Below, in pieces: positions 8,648 to 17,780 of a DNA stretch of 64,000 nucleotides. The stretch lies in contig WSLY01000007.1 in assembly GCA_013316825.1 (NCBI GenBank), positions 1 to 64,000 on the forward strand. The letters run 5' to 3'. This DNA is from Lachnospiraceae bacterium. GTDB lineage: Bacteria; Bacillota; Clostridia; Lachnospirales; Lachnospiraceae. Below the pieces are notes generated by a model. That model searched no databases. It saw only the letters and a list, made by a program, of their open reading frames with translations, and was not told the origin of the DNA. The stretch's first letter is position 1. Each line of letters begins with the position of its first letter. The translations under genes and the position numbers were made by a program.

Positions 8648-11242
8648 ATGAAGCTGAAAGCCTGTCATATAGAGAATTATGGAAAAATAAAGGATGCCGA
8701 CTATGTATTTGCGGACGGCATAACGCAATATTGCGAGGAAAACGGTTATGGGAAGACGACGCTGGCTTCTTTTCTAAAGGCAATGTTTTACGGGCTTCTG
8801 CCGGTAAATAAAAGGACGAAGCAGTTTCTTGACAGAGAACATTTTTATCCTTTTTGCGGCGGAAAATTCGGCGGCAGTCTTGTCTTTGAAAAGGAAGGAA
8901 AACAGTATAGAATCGAACGGTTTTTTGACAAATCCAGCGGTACGAAGGACAGTCTGCTTGTGTACTGCAACGGAGTGCCGACGGAGGAATTTGGCGGGGA
9001 GATTGGACAGGGCGTTTTCGGTCTGGACGAAGAAGCGTTTGCACGCACGGTTTTTGTAACTGCGGCGGAAATGGAGATAAGTGCGACAAGCGGCATCAGC
9101 GAAAAATTAAACCGTTATGTGGAAAATACGGACAGTACTACCAGTGCAGCTTCCGCCATAAAATTTTTGCACGATAAGCGAAAAGAGCTGAAAGCGGACA
9201 GGGGAAGCAATGATTTGCTGACGCGGCAGAGGGAAAAAATCAGCGGCATACAGCAACAGATAGAGAATCTGGAACGAATTTCTGCCGCTTTGGGCGGACA
9301 ATATGAGGAGCGGGAGCGGCTGGAGCAGCGGATAAGAGAAGCGGAAGCGGAGGAAAAGGAAGCGGGCACAAGGAAGCTTCTGCGCCAGAAGTGGGAGACC
9401 TATGACGGCTATCAGGCAGCGCTTACGGCGGAGAGAGAAAAAAGAGCAGCGCTTTTGCAAAAGTATCCGAAGGGTCTGCCTACGCAGGCAGAGCTGCAAG
9501 GCTTGCGCAGCAGCGCCGAGCGCCTCAGTATGCTAAAGGGGGAGCGGGCGGCGGTATCCTTTGGCAGCAAGGAGCAGGAATGTTTAGAAGCGCTTGCGCT
9601 TCGGTTTGCGGACGGTGTGCCTAAAGCAGAAGCACTCAGACAGGAAGAGGAGCGGCTTGCGCAAATTGGAATTCTCAGGCTGCAGTTGGAGGAATTGAAA
9701 AAAGGCGCGCAGACGGAGCGGCAGAGAGCGCTTTCCGAAAAATTTGCCGCCGGCGTTCCCGACGGGGAGGAAAGGAAAGAACTGCAAAAGCTGCTGACTG
9801 CGTGTCAGGAAAAAGAAGAAGAACTGGAAACGGCAGGAAAATGTGAGGCGCAGAAAGCGGGCAGGGAACAGGCAAAAAAGCGGGCAGGAAGGGCTGCGGT
9901 CATGTTGGAGACTGCCGCCGTTTTATTGCTTGCTGGCGGAGGATTCTTTCTGGCCGGAAAGCAGGATACGCGTATGGGAAGTCTGCTTTTTTTACTGGGA
10001 GCAGCCGCGTTTATGGCAGGCATTTTTGTGTTTTGCAGGCAGCGGCGCAAAGCGGCAGCGCTGCGGCACATGCAGGAAAATACATTTTCGGCTCTGCAGC
10101 AGGAGTTTACAGCTTTGGAAAAGAGGATTCGGGAAAAACTGGATCGCTACGGATACCACAGCAGAAATGGAGCAGTCTATGATTTTGCTATAATGGAACA
10201 GGAAGCGGCGGAGTATGAGGATTTTTTGGCGGAAGCGGAAAGGAAGCGGGAAAGATTTGAAGAAAAAGCCGCGGCATGCAGAGAGTTGCTGGAGCAGTCC
10301 GTTTCCTTTTTCGAGCAGTATGGAGAGGATACCGTTCTGCTGCGTGAGGATTTTAGAAATATGCAGACTGCTTTTGGCAGGCTGCGGGAAGACATTCGTG
10401 ATTACGAGAGGCTTAAGAAGGAAGAGGCGGAGAAAAGAGAGAAAGAGGAGACTTGTCAAAAGCAATATGCAGAAATCAAGGAGCAGATGCAGTCGCTGCT
10501 GACAGGCTACCGGCTGGAGATTTCCGGCGACTGGAAAGAGCAGCTTGCCCTTTGGGGCAACGACAGGCGGGAAACAGAGCTTTTGGAGGAGTCGATAGCC
10601 AGACAGGAAAGAAGGCTGGAGGAATACCGAATGCAAAACGGGCTCTCCAGGAGGCCGGAGAGGGAAGCTGCAGATATGGAAACGCTGCACGCTCGGCAGT
10701 CTCAAATGCGGAGGGAGCTTGCGGAGCTTGACCGCCGGATTGCCGAGTCGGAGGATATGCTGGAAAAGCTGCCGGAAAAGCAGAATGAACTGGCGCTTGC
10801 GGAGGAAAAGCTGGAAGCGTACAGAGAAAAACATTTGATTTATGCGGGGGCGGCGAAAGCGCTGGAGACGGCGGAGCAGGCTTTGAAGGATAAGTATATT
10901 TCCCCCATAAAGGAGCGGTTCTGTACCTATTCGGCAGCAATTGAGAGAGCCATCGGGGAAAAGATTACCATGAATCAGGATTTTCAGATTTTCTTTGAGA
11001 GAGGCGGGGAAAACCGCAAGGACAGGCATTTGAGCGCAGGGGAAAGAAGCATCTGCGCGCTGTGCTTCCGTCTTGCCCTGATAGACAATATGTATGGAAA
11101 GGAACAGCCTTTTTTGATTATGGACGACCCTTTTGTGCACCTTGACGCCATGCACATGGAAAAAACAGGAAGGGTATTAAAAGAACTTGCAAAGGACCGG
11201 CAGATTTTGTATTTTTGCTGTCATGAAAGCAGGAAAGTCTAA
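8648..11242 (+). CDS. SbcC/YhaN-like SMC ATPase with central membrane hairpin
   Basis: This 864-residue ATPase is the partner of the upstream nuclease. The N-terminal Walker A is CEENGYGKTTL (about 30-40), the signature is LSAGERS, and Walker B is FLIMDDPFVHLD near the C-terminus. Between them lie long coiled coils rich in E, K, R and A. At about residues 418-463 the coiled coil is interrupted by two hydrophobic segments (VMLETAAVLLLAGGGFFLAG and LLFLLGAAAFMAGIFVF) in the place where Rad50 has its zinc hook. This predicts a membrane-tethered apex, as reported for YhaN-like proteins. Translational coupling to the nuclease gene is likely. Confidence 0.85.
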   Translation: MKLKACHIENYGKIKDADYVFADGITQYCEENGYGKTTLASFLKAMFYGLLPVNKRTKQFLDREHFYPFCGGKFGGSLVFEKEGKQYRIERFFDKSSGTKDSLLVYCNGVPTEEFGGEIGQGVFGLDEEAFARTVFVTAAEMEISATSGISEKLNRYVENTDSTTSAASAIKFLHDKRKELKADRGSNDLLTRQREKISGIQQQIENLERISAALGGQYEERERLEQRIREAEAEEKEAGTRKLLRQKWETYDGYQAALTAEREKRAALLQKYPKGLPTQAELQGLRSSAERLSMLKGERAAVSFGSKEQECLEALALRFADGVPKAEALRQEEERLAQIGILRLQLEELKKGAQTERQRALSEKFAAGVPDGEERKELQKLLTACQEKEEELETAGKCEAQKAGREQAKKRAGRAAVMLETAAVLLLAGGGFFLAGKQDTRMGSLLFLLGAAAFMAGIFVFCRQRRKAAALRHMQENTFSALQQEFTALEKRIREKLDRYGYHSRNGAVYDFAIMEQEAAEYEDFLAEAERKRERFEEKAAACRELLEQSVSFFEQYGEDTVLLREDFRNMQTAFGRLREDIRDYERLKKEEAEKREKEETCQKQYAEIKEQMQSLLTGYRLEISGDWKEQLALWGNDRRETELLEESIARQERRLEEYRMQNGLSRRPEREAADMETLHARQSQMRRELAELDRRIAESEDMLEKLPEKQNELALAEEKLEAYREKHLIYAGAAKALETAEQALKDKYISPIKERFCTYSAAIERAIGEKITMNQDFQIFFERGGENRKDRHLSAGERSICALCFRLALIDNMYGKEQPFLIMDDPFVHLDAMHMEKTGRVLKELAKDRQILYFCCHESRKV

Positions 11243-11340
11243 GGCGGTGCTTTGGCTGCCGCCCTGTATCGGTAAATATTCCCCTGTCTAAGCTGCTGTT
11301 AAACCATGCAGGCGCATCTGTGTGGAACACGGGTTCCTTC

Positions 11341-11450
11341 CTTGTATCAGGAGGATGCGTCTGCTGGGAGAAAGACCCACGGAGCAGTTTTATGATGCCA
11401 TGCTCATTATGATAGCCGGTACGGTAGTGATAGCGAAAGATTCCGTGTGA
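11341..11450 (+). pseudogene. Possible 3' relic of a DMT-superfamily transporter
   Basis: The last codons before TGA 11448-11450 encode RLLGERPTEQFYDAMLIM followed by IAGTVVIAKDSV. This resembles the last helix of EamA-type drug/metabolite transporters (typically LLGE...AGxxLV). No start or upstream open frame remains, so I treat it as a short decayed fragment. Similarity is by eye only. Confidence 0.3.
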
Positions 11451-11457
11451 AAGTTTT

Positions 11458-12945
11458 TTATCGGGATTCCTTTCGGTCTTCCATTTCCTGCAAAATCTGT
11501 ACCACAACCTCTCTTTCATCAAAGTGGTACTTTTTACCTTTGATTTCCTGATAATCCTCGTGTCCCTTTCCCAAAAGAAGGATAATATCACCTGATTGGG
11601 CATGAGACATGCTGTAGGCAATCGCTTCTTTTCTGTCGTCGATCTCGATGTACCTGCCGCCGCTCTTTTGCAGTCCGACCTTGATATCTTCATTGATGTC
11701 ATGCAGTTCTTCCAATCTGGGATTGTCGCAGGTCAGTATACACAAATCCGCATATTTGCCGGTGATTTCTCCCATATCATAGCGGCGCAGTTTGGAGCGG
11801 TTACCGCCGCAGCCGTATACGCAGACGAGGCGCCTTGGATGGTACTGCTGCAGCGCCATCAGCGCATTCTCCGTGCTTACCCTGTTGTGGGCATAATCAA
11901 TCAGCATGGAATATTCTTTGGAAACAGGAAGCAGCTCCATACGCCCTTTCACGCTTGCCTGCTTCAGTCCGATGCGGATGGTATCCGGCGCAATTCCTGC
12001 CAGCCTGCAGACGGACAGGGCGGCAAGGGCATTGTATACGGAAAACTGCCCGGGAAGGAATATCTGGTATTCGCCCTCCAACAAGCCGCTTACCTGAAAC
12101 TGCATTCCAAGTCTGCCGTCTATGTTGATATTTTCGATATGATAAGCAGTTAAATCGGCATCCGCAGCCGTACAAAAAGTAGTTACTTTACAGGTATGTC
12201 CCTGTAATACGTCCTTGTAATGGGAATCATCTGCGTTGAAAACACCTTGCCTGCATTGCCGGAAAAGCAGGCTTTTGCAGGATAGATACTCTTCAAAAGA
12301 ATCGTGTTCATCCGGACCGATGTGGTCCGCAGAAAGATTGGTGAAGACGCCATAGTCAAATTGGATTCCGGCAGTGCGTCCCAGCTTGAGTGCCTGTGAG
12401 GAAACCTCCATAACGACATATTCACAGCCGGCATCTACCATTTGGTGAAACAGGTTGTGAAGCTCATAGGATTCCGGCGTGGTGTTTTTCAGGGGGATAT
12501 GCTTATCGCCGATGACAGCGCCGTTGGAGCCGATAAGTCCGGTCTTTTTGCCGCTGTTTTCTAAAACACTCCTGATGATGTGGGTAGTTGTGGTCTTGCC
12601 ATTGGTGCCGGTCACGCCGATTGTAATGAGCTTACGGGCAGGATAATCAAAGAAGGCGGCAGACATATGCGCCAGCGCTTCCCGCGTGGAAGGGACGAAA
12701 AGCGTCGTGATATGTGCCGGAATCTGTCCGGCGGCATCTTCCCGTTCGATGACAATCGCGGAAGCGCCCTTTTGGATGGCGTCAGGGATATAGTCATGCC
12801 CGTCCGTTCTGGCTCCCGTCAGACAGACGAACATAACGCCTTCCACGATTTTGCGGGAGTCATATACAATATCCTTCACTTCGGTTTCCATGGAGCCCGT
12901 CAGGCACCGGTATCGCAGACCGGAACAAATGTTATCTACTTTCAT
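11458..12945 (-). CDS. murE: UDP-MurNAc-tripeptide synthetase MurE (meso-DAP adding)
   Basis: MurE adds the third amino acid to UDP-MurNAc-L-Ala-D-Glu in the cytoplasm. The 495-residue protein has the normal three-domain Mur ligase layout: VTGTNGKTTTTH as the ATP loop (about 112-123), KNTTPES and VMEVSSQAL in the central domain, and CDNPRLEE in the C-terminal domain. The DNPR tetrad is the known signature for meso-diaminopimelate selection. It is the last gene of a minus-strand operon after a PLP enzyme and dapF (26-base gap), which suggests that the operon supplies and attaches the stem-peptide diamino acid. A second MurE elsewhere in the genome cannot be excluded. Confidence 0.93.
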   Translation of the reverse strand: MKVDNICSGLRYRCLTGSMETEVKDIVYDSRKIVEGVMFVCLTGARTDGHDYIPDAIQKGASAIVIEREDAAGQIPAHITTLFVPSTREALAHMSAAFFDYPARKLITIGVTGTNGKTTTTHIIRSVLENSGKKTGLIGSNGAVIGDKHIPLKNTTPESYELHNLFHQMVDAGCEYVVMEVSSQALKLGRTAGIQFDYGVFTNLSADHIGPDEHDSFEEYLSCKSLLFRQCRQGVFNADDSHYKDVLQGHTCKVTTFCTAADADLTAYHIENINIDGRLGMQFQVSGLLEGEYQIFLPGQFSVYNALAALSVCRLAGIAPDTIRIGLKQASVKGRMELLPVSKEYSMLIDYAHNRVSTENALMALQQYHPRRLVCVYGCGGNRSKLRRYDMGEITGKYADLCILTCDNPRLEELHDINEDIKVGLQKSGGRYIEIDDRKEAIAYSMSHAQSGDIILLLGKGHEDYQEIKGKKYHFDEREVVVQILQEMEDRKESR

Positions 12946-12971
12946 AATCTCTCTTTTCTTGTATAAAATAT

Positions 12972-13802
12972 TTAAAATTCGCCTTCAAAGACGGTGTGGG
13001 AAGGCCCTTCCATAATCAGGCGGTTTGTCTTTTCATCCCACTCGATATCGAGGAGACCGCCAATCTGTTCCACCGTGACATGGCGGCTGCAGCGGTTTGT
13101 CAGCACGCCGGCAACGACTGCGGTTGCGCAGCCCGTGCCGCAGCCAATGGTCTCGCCTGTGCCGCGCTCCCATTCTCTGATTTTGATATAGTCACGGCTT
13201 ACCAGTTCGGCAAAGGTGACGTTTGTTTTATTGGGAAACAGGGAAGTCATATATTCCAAAGCCGGTCCATATGCTTCAACTGCCAAGTCCTTCACAGATG
13301 CAACATAAGCGACACAGTGGGGGTTGCCCCATGAAACGGCAGTTACAAAAAACGTTTCATCAAGCACTTTCACAGGCTGCTCGATAAATTCTGCAAGGGA
13401 AGTGGCGACGGGTATTTTCTCCGTGGACAGGACGGGCTCGCCAATGTCCGCACGGATATTAGAAACCAGTCCGTCCGTCACGGACAGGGTAAGCTGCTTA
13501 AAGCCGCCGAGGGTCTCGATGGCAATGCTGGTTTGGTCAGTCAGCCTGTGGTCGTATACATATTTGCCGACGCTGCGCAGGGCGTTGCCGCACATTTCCG
13601 CTTCCGTACCGTCGGGATTAAAAATCCGCATACGGAAATCTGCTTTTTCAGACGGGCAGATAAGCACCATGCCGTCGGAGCCTATGCCAAAATGCCTGTC
13701 GCTTACAAAGCGTGCCAGTGCGGAAAGGTCGGGAAGCGCTTGGTGAATCGCGTCAATATAGACATAATCGTTGCCGAATGCCTGCATCTTTGTAAATCGC
13801 AT
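12972..13802 (-). CDS. dapF: Diaminopimelate epimerase
   Basis: DapF converts LL- to meso-diaminopimelate by a two-cysteine, cofactor-free mechanism. The 276-residue protein has both cysteine motifs: EMCGNALRSVGKY and GCGTGCATAVV, plus the N-terminal KMQAFGNDYVYID. The start at 13802 follows AGGAGG that overlaps the stop codon region of the upstream PLP enzyme gene. It sits between that gene and murE in one transcript, matching its role just before stem-peptide assembly. Confidence 0.93.
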   Translation of the reverse strand: MRFTKMQAFGNDYVYIDAIHQALPDLSALARFVSDRHFGIGSDGMVLICPSEKADFRMRIFNPDGTEAEMCGNALRSVGKYVYDHRLTDQTSIAIETLGGFKQLTLSVTDGLVSNIRADIGEPVLSTEKIPVATSLAEFIEQPVKVLDETFFVTAVSWGNPHCVAYVASVKDLAVEAYGPALEYMTSLFPNKTNVTFAELVSRDYIKIREWERGTGETIGCGTGCATAVVAGVLTNRCSRHVTVEQIGGLLDIEWDEKTNRLIMEGPSHTVFEGEF

Positions 13803-13810
13803 AGTGCCTC

Positions 13811-14992
13811 CTAACGCATTGCCTGCTCTAAATCGTTGATAATATCCTGTGCATCCTCCAGACCAACGGACAACCGGAGGAAACATTCCGTAATGCCGAG
13901 GTCTTCTTTCAACGCCTTCGGCGTATCCTCGTGGGTCTGGGTGGTCGGATAGGTAATCAGGGTTTCCGTACCGCCGAGGCTTTCCGCAAACATAACCATG
14001 CTGACATTTTTTAAGATTTTCTTTACGGTTTCCAGACTGTCCACGGTAAAGGAAATCATGCCGCCAAAGCCCTTGGTCTGCCGCTTTGTGATTTCGTAGC
14101 CCTTGTGGTCGGGGAAGCCGACATAAAAGACTTCCTTTACCTTGGGGTGGGTGGAGAGCCATGCCGCTACCTTCTGCGAGCTTTCGTTGTGCCGGTTCAT
14201 GCGCACCGCCAGCGTTTTGATACCTCTGATAACAAGCCAACTGTCAAAGGGGGAGAGCTGGCTGCCGTGGGATTTGATGTGAATCTGTATTTTCTTTGCA
14301 ATTTCTTCATTTTCCTTTACCACCACGATGCCGGAAATGACATCATTATGCCCGCAGAGATATTTGGTGGAGCTGTGCGTCACGATGTCTGCGCCGAGCG
14401 CCAGCGGCTTTTGGAAATAAGGCGTCAAAAAGGTGTTGTCCACAACGGTGAGAGCGCCAATTTCCTTTGCAATCGCAGACACAGCCTGAATATCAGCAAC
14501 CTTCATCATGGGGTTGGTAGGTGTCTCCACAAAAAACATTTTGGTGTTGGGTTGAATTGCCTGCCTTACGGCATTTAGGTCAGACATGTCCACGTACGTA
14601 TGGGTAATACCGTATTTGCCAAAGACGTCTCCGATGATTCGGAAGGTGCCGCCGTAGATATCATTGGATAAAAGCACATGCTCGCCCGGGGCAAGCAGTG
14701 AGAAGACAGCCATGTTGGCAGCTTGTCCGCTGGAAAAAGCAAAACCTTTGATACCGCCCTCTAAAATTGCCATGGTCCGCTCCAGCTCCTGTCTGGTCGG
14801 ATTGTCAAGACGGCTGTAGGCAAAGCCGGTGGTTACGCCGAGCTCTGCGTGGCGGAACGTTGACGACTGGAAAATGGGCATACTGACGGCTCCCGTCAGA
14901 GGTTCCGTTCCCAGCGCACCGTGCACCACCTTGGAATCGTCGTGCAGATGCTCTTTTTTGTCAAATACATCGTAACTAATAGGTTGCTTCAT
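13811..14992 (-). CDS. Trans-sulfuration family PLP enzyme (cystathionine gamma-synthase/lyase type)
   Basis: This 393-residue fold-type I enzyme belongs to the Cys/Met metabolism PLP family. Its signature is VTHSSTKYLCGHNDVISG, containing the Schiff-base lysine, and it has the tyrosine-bearing loop AYSRLDNPTRQELE and FSSGQAAN for phosphate binding. The family includes cystathionine gamma-synthase, cystathionine lyases and methionine gamma-lyase; sequence by eye does not decide among them. The start at 14992 follows an AGGAG site. It is the first gene of the operon with dapF and murE (eight-base gap), an uncommon context that raises the question of sulfur-containing diamino acids such as lanthionine or cystathionine. 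Confidence 0.85.
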   Translation of the reverse strand: MKQPISYDVFDKKEHLHDDSKVVHGALGTEPLTGAVSMPIFQSSTFRHAELGVTTGFAYSRLDNPTRQELERTMAILEGGIKGFAFSSGQAANMAVFSLLAPGEHVLLSNDIYGGTFRIIGDVFGKYGITHTYVDMSDLNAVRQAIQPNTKMFFVETPTNPMMKVADIQAVSAIAKEIGALTVVDNTFLTPYFQKPLALGADIVTHSSTKYLCGHNDVISGIVVVKENEEIAKKIQIHIKSHGSQLSPFDSWLVIRGIKTLAVRMNRHNESSQKVAAWLSTHPKVKEVFYVGFPDHKGYEITKRQTKGFGGMISFTVDSLETVKKILKNVSMVMFAESLGGTETLITYPTTQTHEDTPKALKEDLGITECFLRLSVGLEDAQDIINDLEQAMR

Positions 14993-15225
14993 AGAAATCT
15001 CCTGTCCTTTCTTCATTGGAATGGAAAAAAACATATCTGTTACTATTTTACCTCATTGGAGAGAATTATGCATTAATGATTTACAAATATTATAAAATTT
15101 GTTAAAAAAATCAAATGCCTGTGAAAATTTGCCGCCCATATGTACAAATTATGGATATTGTGTTATTCTTAGGTCAAATTGACACCCGAATCCTAATCTA
15201 TATGAATCAAAAGGAGGAAAGAGTT

Positions 15226-15900
15226 ATGAGAGTTCACAGACTTCGGTTTGACATATGGCTCTGCCTTGCCATAAGCGTATTGCTTGCTATGGGGGCTGCT
15301 AAAATTGTCAATTCCATGGTGCCGGAGGCATATGAAAATTATGTGGAGGATCATACGGTTGCAGACGGCGAAATTGGCGGCATTGCCGATGAGACGGTCT
15401 TTCGCGCGCAGAACGTGGAGGATTTGCTGACGCATGACACCTTTACCGTGATTTCCCCGGGCATTGAATATATGAACAGGGGAGCAGGCTATTTTGGAAG
15501 CTATTATTTTTATTCTCTGACGCTTCCTTCGGGGGAGCGGGTAGCGGCGCTCTACAACATGGATTCCGTACAGAATGAGAACGGGGAGGATTCCGACATT
15601 TACAGCGGCGACAAAATTCTGCCGGTGGGAAAGGTGGTCTATGAGGATTTGACTGCGAGCGCTTCCTTTTTGGAACAGATAGAACATGCCGAGCCTTTAA
15701 GCCGCACGGATTTTTATGTAGACATGCGTGGTGAAGGCGGCAAGATGAGTCAGGAAAATTATGCGGAAGCGCCGGTTGCGCTGGTGCAGATTCTTACGGT
15801 TGTAATCAGTTTTCCCTTGTTACATATGCTTGGTTCAAAACTAGGAATTTTCCCTCGGTTTTTTTCTTTCAAAAAGCGCGAGGAGAAAAAGTGGGAGTAA
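15226..15900 (+). CDS. Membrane-anchored protein of unknown function (224 aa)
   Basis: I do not recognise this protein. It starts at ATG 15226 eight bases after AAGGAGG (15211-15217). An N-terminal membrane segment (WLCLAISVLLAMGAAKIV) and a C-terminal one near residues 185-205 flank an acidic region of about 160 residues, probably outside the cell, ending with a basic cytoplasmic tail. It is the first gene of a plus-strand cluster with a zinc-ribbon protein and a TIR protein. A copy of the dispersed TTGACACCC motif lies just upstream. Confidence 0.6.
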   Translation: MRVHRLRFDIWLCLAISVLLAMGAAKIVNSMVPEAYENYVEDHTVADGEIGGIADETVFRAQNVEDLLTHDTFTVISPGIEYMNRGAGYFGSYYFYSLTLPSGERVAALYNMDSVQNENGEDSDIYSGDKILPVGKVVYEDLTASASFLEQIEHAEPLSRTDFYVDMRGEGGKMSQENYAEAPVALVQILTVVISFPLLHMLGSKLGIFPRFFSFKKREEKKWE

Positions 15901-15928
15901 GAGATGGAAAGTATGGGGAGGAGAGACG

Positions 15929-16276
15929 ATGGGAATTTTTAAGAAAATGCGGGCGGCTTTTCATGACGACTGGTGCAGCCAGTGTCAGACGCCCATGGTA
16001 GAAAAAGCGAGGCGGCTTTTTGCAATGCCCAATATGATGGTAGGCCACTATGTGTCTCATAAGGAGCCGGCGTATTACCGCCAGAATCTGCGCGTGGTAT
16101 CGCGCAAGGCGGATATTCCCTCCGGCATGTATGCCTGCGGGCTGATTGCCTATCAGTGCCCGCAGTGCAGTCATCGTACAGTAAAAGCTTCTATATTTTT
16201 GCCGGTGCGCGAACAGGAAAAAGTAGAGGAAAATTTGCTTTTTGAAAAAGGGGAGCTGGACGATTTGTTGATGTAG
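15929..16276 (+). CDS. Small zinc-ribbon protein (115 aa)
   Basis: A 115-residue soluble protein with two CxxC knuckles, WCSQC near residue 16 and QCPQC near residue 71, which together should bind one zinc. Between them is a basic stretch with several tyrosines and histidines; the C-terminus is acidic. No family is recognised. AGGAGAG precedes ATG 15929. The TIR gene follows 15 bases later, so the two are almost certainly cotranscribed. Confidence 0.65.
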   Translation: MGIFKKMRAAFHDDWCSQCQTPMVEKARRLFAMPNMMVGHYVSHKEPAYYRQNLRVVSRKADIPSGMYACGLIAYQCPQCSHRTVKASIFLPVREQEKVEENLLFEKGELDDLLM

Positions 16277-16291
16277 AGGAGAGGGAACAGG

Positions 16292-17674
16292 ATGCAGATA
16301 TTTATATCGCACTCTTCGAGAAATGCCGCGGAAGCGTCTGCAATCTGCCGTCTGCTGGAAGAAAGCGGCACAAGGTGTTTTATTGCGCCAAGGGATATCC
16401 GGACGGGGAAAGAATATGCGGAGGAAATTGTAAACGGGCTGGATGGCTCTGCAGCGGTCATTCTGCTGATGTCAGAAGCTGCAAACCATTCGCCCCATGT
16501 GCTGCGGGAGGTGGAAAGGGCGGTCAGCAAATCCATCCCGATTCTGGTATATAAGCTGGAGGAAGTTGCATTATCCAAGTCTATGGAATATTTTCTGATG
16601 ACACATCAGTGGGTCGGTTTGCAGGATAAGGACGGGTATGCGCGTATTCTGTCCTTTGTGGCTGACTTACAGAAGAGAACGGCAAAAGGTCAGGATACGG
16701 CAGCGCAGGGAGCCCAAAAGAAGCAGGATAGAGAAGCGGCGGGCGCAGAATACCAAAATGAGCGGCGGACAGAAAGCGCGGATAAAAAACAAGCAAAAAT
16801 CCGTGCGTTGGCGGCAGCTTTTTGCCTGATTGCCGTAGGATTGCTTGCGGGCTTTCTGCTGCTTCAAAGCGGCAGGCGGACAAAGGTGCAGGTGCAGACG
16901 GGTGACACCGTCTTATTTGGCAGCTACAATGGCGAAGAGATAAGCTGGCGTGTATTACGGATTTCGGACGACGGCTCCAAGGCGGTTTTGGTGGCGGCGG
17001 ATATCCTTACCATGAAAGCGTTTGATGCTGCGGAGGGCGGGCGGTACAATCGGTATGATGAGGTGGATTACTGGGGACAGGAGACTGTGGCGGATACAGA
17101 TTTGGAGCTGCAGATGCTGGTGCGCGGCAACAATAGCTGGTGTGTTTCCAATATCAGGACCTGGCTGAACAGTACGGCAGAGGTGGTGCTTTACGCGGAC
17201 CAGCCGCCGGAGGCATCTGCCATGGCGGAAAAAAAGAACGGATATCAGAACGAGGCGGGATTTTTGCATGATTTTACCGAAGAGGAGCTTGCTGCAATCG
17301 TGGAGACGGAGATTGTAACCGGCACAAATCCTCTGTATGATGCGGATACCGTGACGACTATGGACAGAGTATATCTTTTGTCCATGGAGGAGCTTGTCTG
17401 GTTTGATGAAGCCGGTATCAGCAAGCTTGCCGTTCCTACGCAGGCAGCCGTAGCGCAGGATGGCAGTTACTGGTATATGCTGGACTACACGGAGTATGGC
17501 ATAAAGGAATACTGCTGGTGGCTGCGGGAGCCTGTAGCGGACACCACAAGCCGGTGCTATCTGGTGGGGAACGGCTATACGGTGGAAAATATCAGGCAGG
17601 AAAATGCAGGGCTTGAAGGCTACGGTGTGCGTCCTGCCATTACGGTTGATTTGTATCAGGTATCTTTTAGATAA
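16292..17674 (+). CDS. TIR domain, transmembrane, DUF6273 protein
   Basis: This 460-residue protein has three parts. Residues 1-126 are a TIR domain, starting QIFISHSSRNA, with RDIRTGKEY in the BB-loop area and LREVERAV containing the likely catalytic or structural glutamates E73/E75. A charged linker precedes one membrane helix at about 171-191. Residues about 202-455 are a DUF6273 domain (FGSYNGEEISWRVL, SNIRTWLN, YGVRPAITVDL), common in secreted or surface proteins of Lachnospiraceae. The predicted topology puts TIR in the cytoplasm and DUF6273 outside. Bacterial TIR domains often degrade NAD+ in defence; here an extracellular sensing part is inferred from topology only. Confidence 0.85.
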   Translation: MQIFISHSSRNAAEASAICRLLEESGTRCFIAPRDIRTGKEYAEEIVNGLDGSAAVILLMSEAANHSPHVLREVERAVSKSIPILVYKLEEVALSKSMEYFLMTHQWVGLQDKDGYARILSFVADLQKRTAKGQDTAAQGAQKKQDREAAGAEYQNERRTESADKKQAKIRALAAAFCLIAVGLLAGFLLLQSGRRTKVQVQTGDTVLFGSYNGEEISWRVLRISDDGSKAVLVAADILTMKAFDAAEGGRYNRYDEVDYWGQETVADTDLELQMLVRGNNSWCVSNIRTWLNSTAEVVLYADQPPEASAMAEKKNGYQNEAGFLHDFTEEELAAIVETEIVTGTNPLYDADTVTTMDRVYLLSMEELVWFDEAGISKLAVPTQAAVAQDGSYWYMLDYTEYGIKEYCWWLREPVADTTSRCYLVGNGYTVENIRQENAGLEGYGVRPAITVDLYQVSFR

Positions 17675-17780
17675 GATTTGATACAGGCATAAAAAGTGCA
17701 TCCGGCTTCATATGGTATAGAGTATGAAGGCGAGGTGCAGTATCGTGGGAGAACCTGCGCTGCTGTCCGGAAAGGGAATC

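Noticed and set aside
9992..11155. Long minus-strand open frame opposite the SMC-like ATPase gene
   Set aside because: It is antisense to a well-supported gene, is rich in Leu/Arg/Phe as expected of a shadow frame, and has no ribosome site or family.
15179..15205. TTGACACCC copy at 15179 as the -35 box of the following gene
   Set aside because: No good -10 lies at 16-18 bases (only ATGAAT/TATGAA), and the same sequence occurs at five other places that are not promoters, so I list it as a repeat motif instead.
16203..16290. Possible toxin-antitoxin reading of the zinc-ribbon and TIR genes
   Set aside because: The TIR protein is membrane-anchored with a large external domain and the zinc-ribbon protein has no DNA-binding or antitoxin features; there is no positive evidence.
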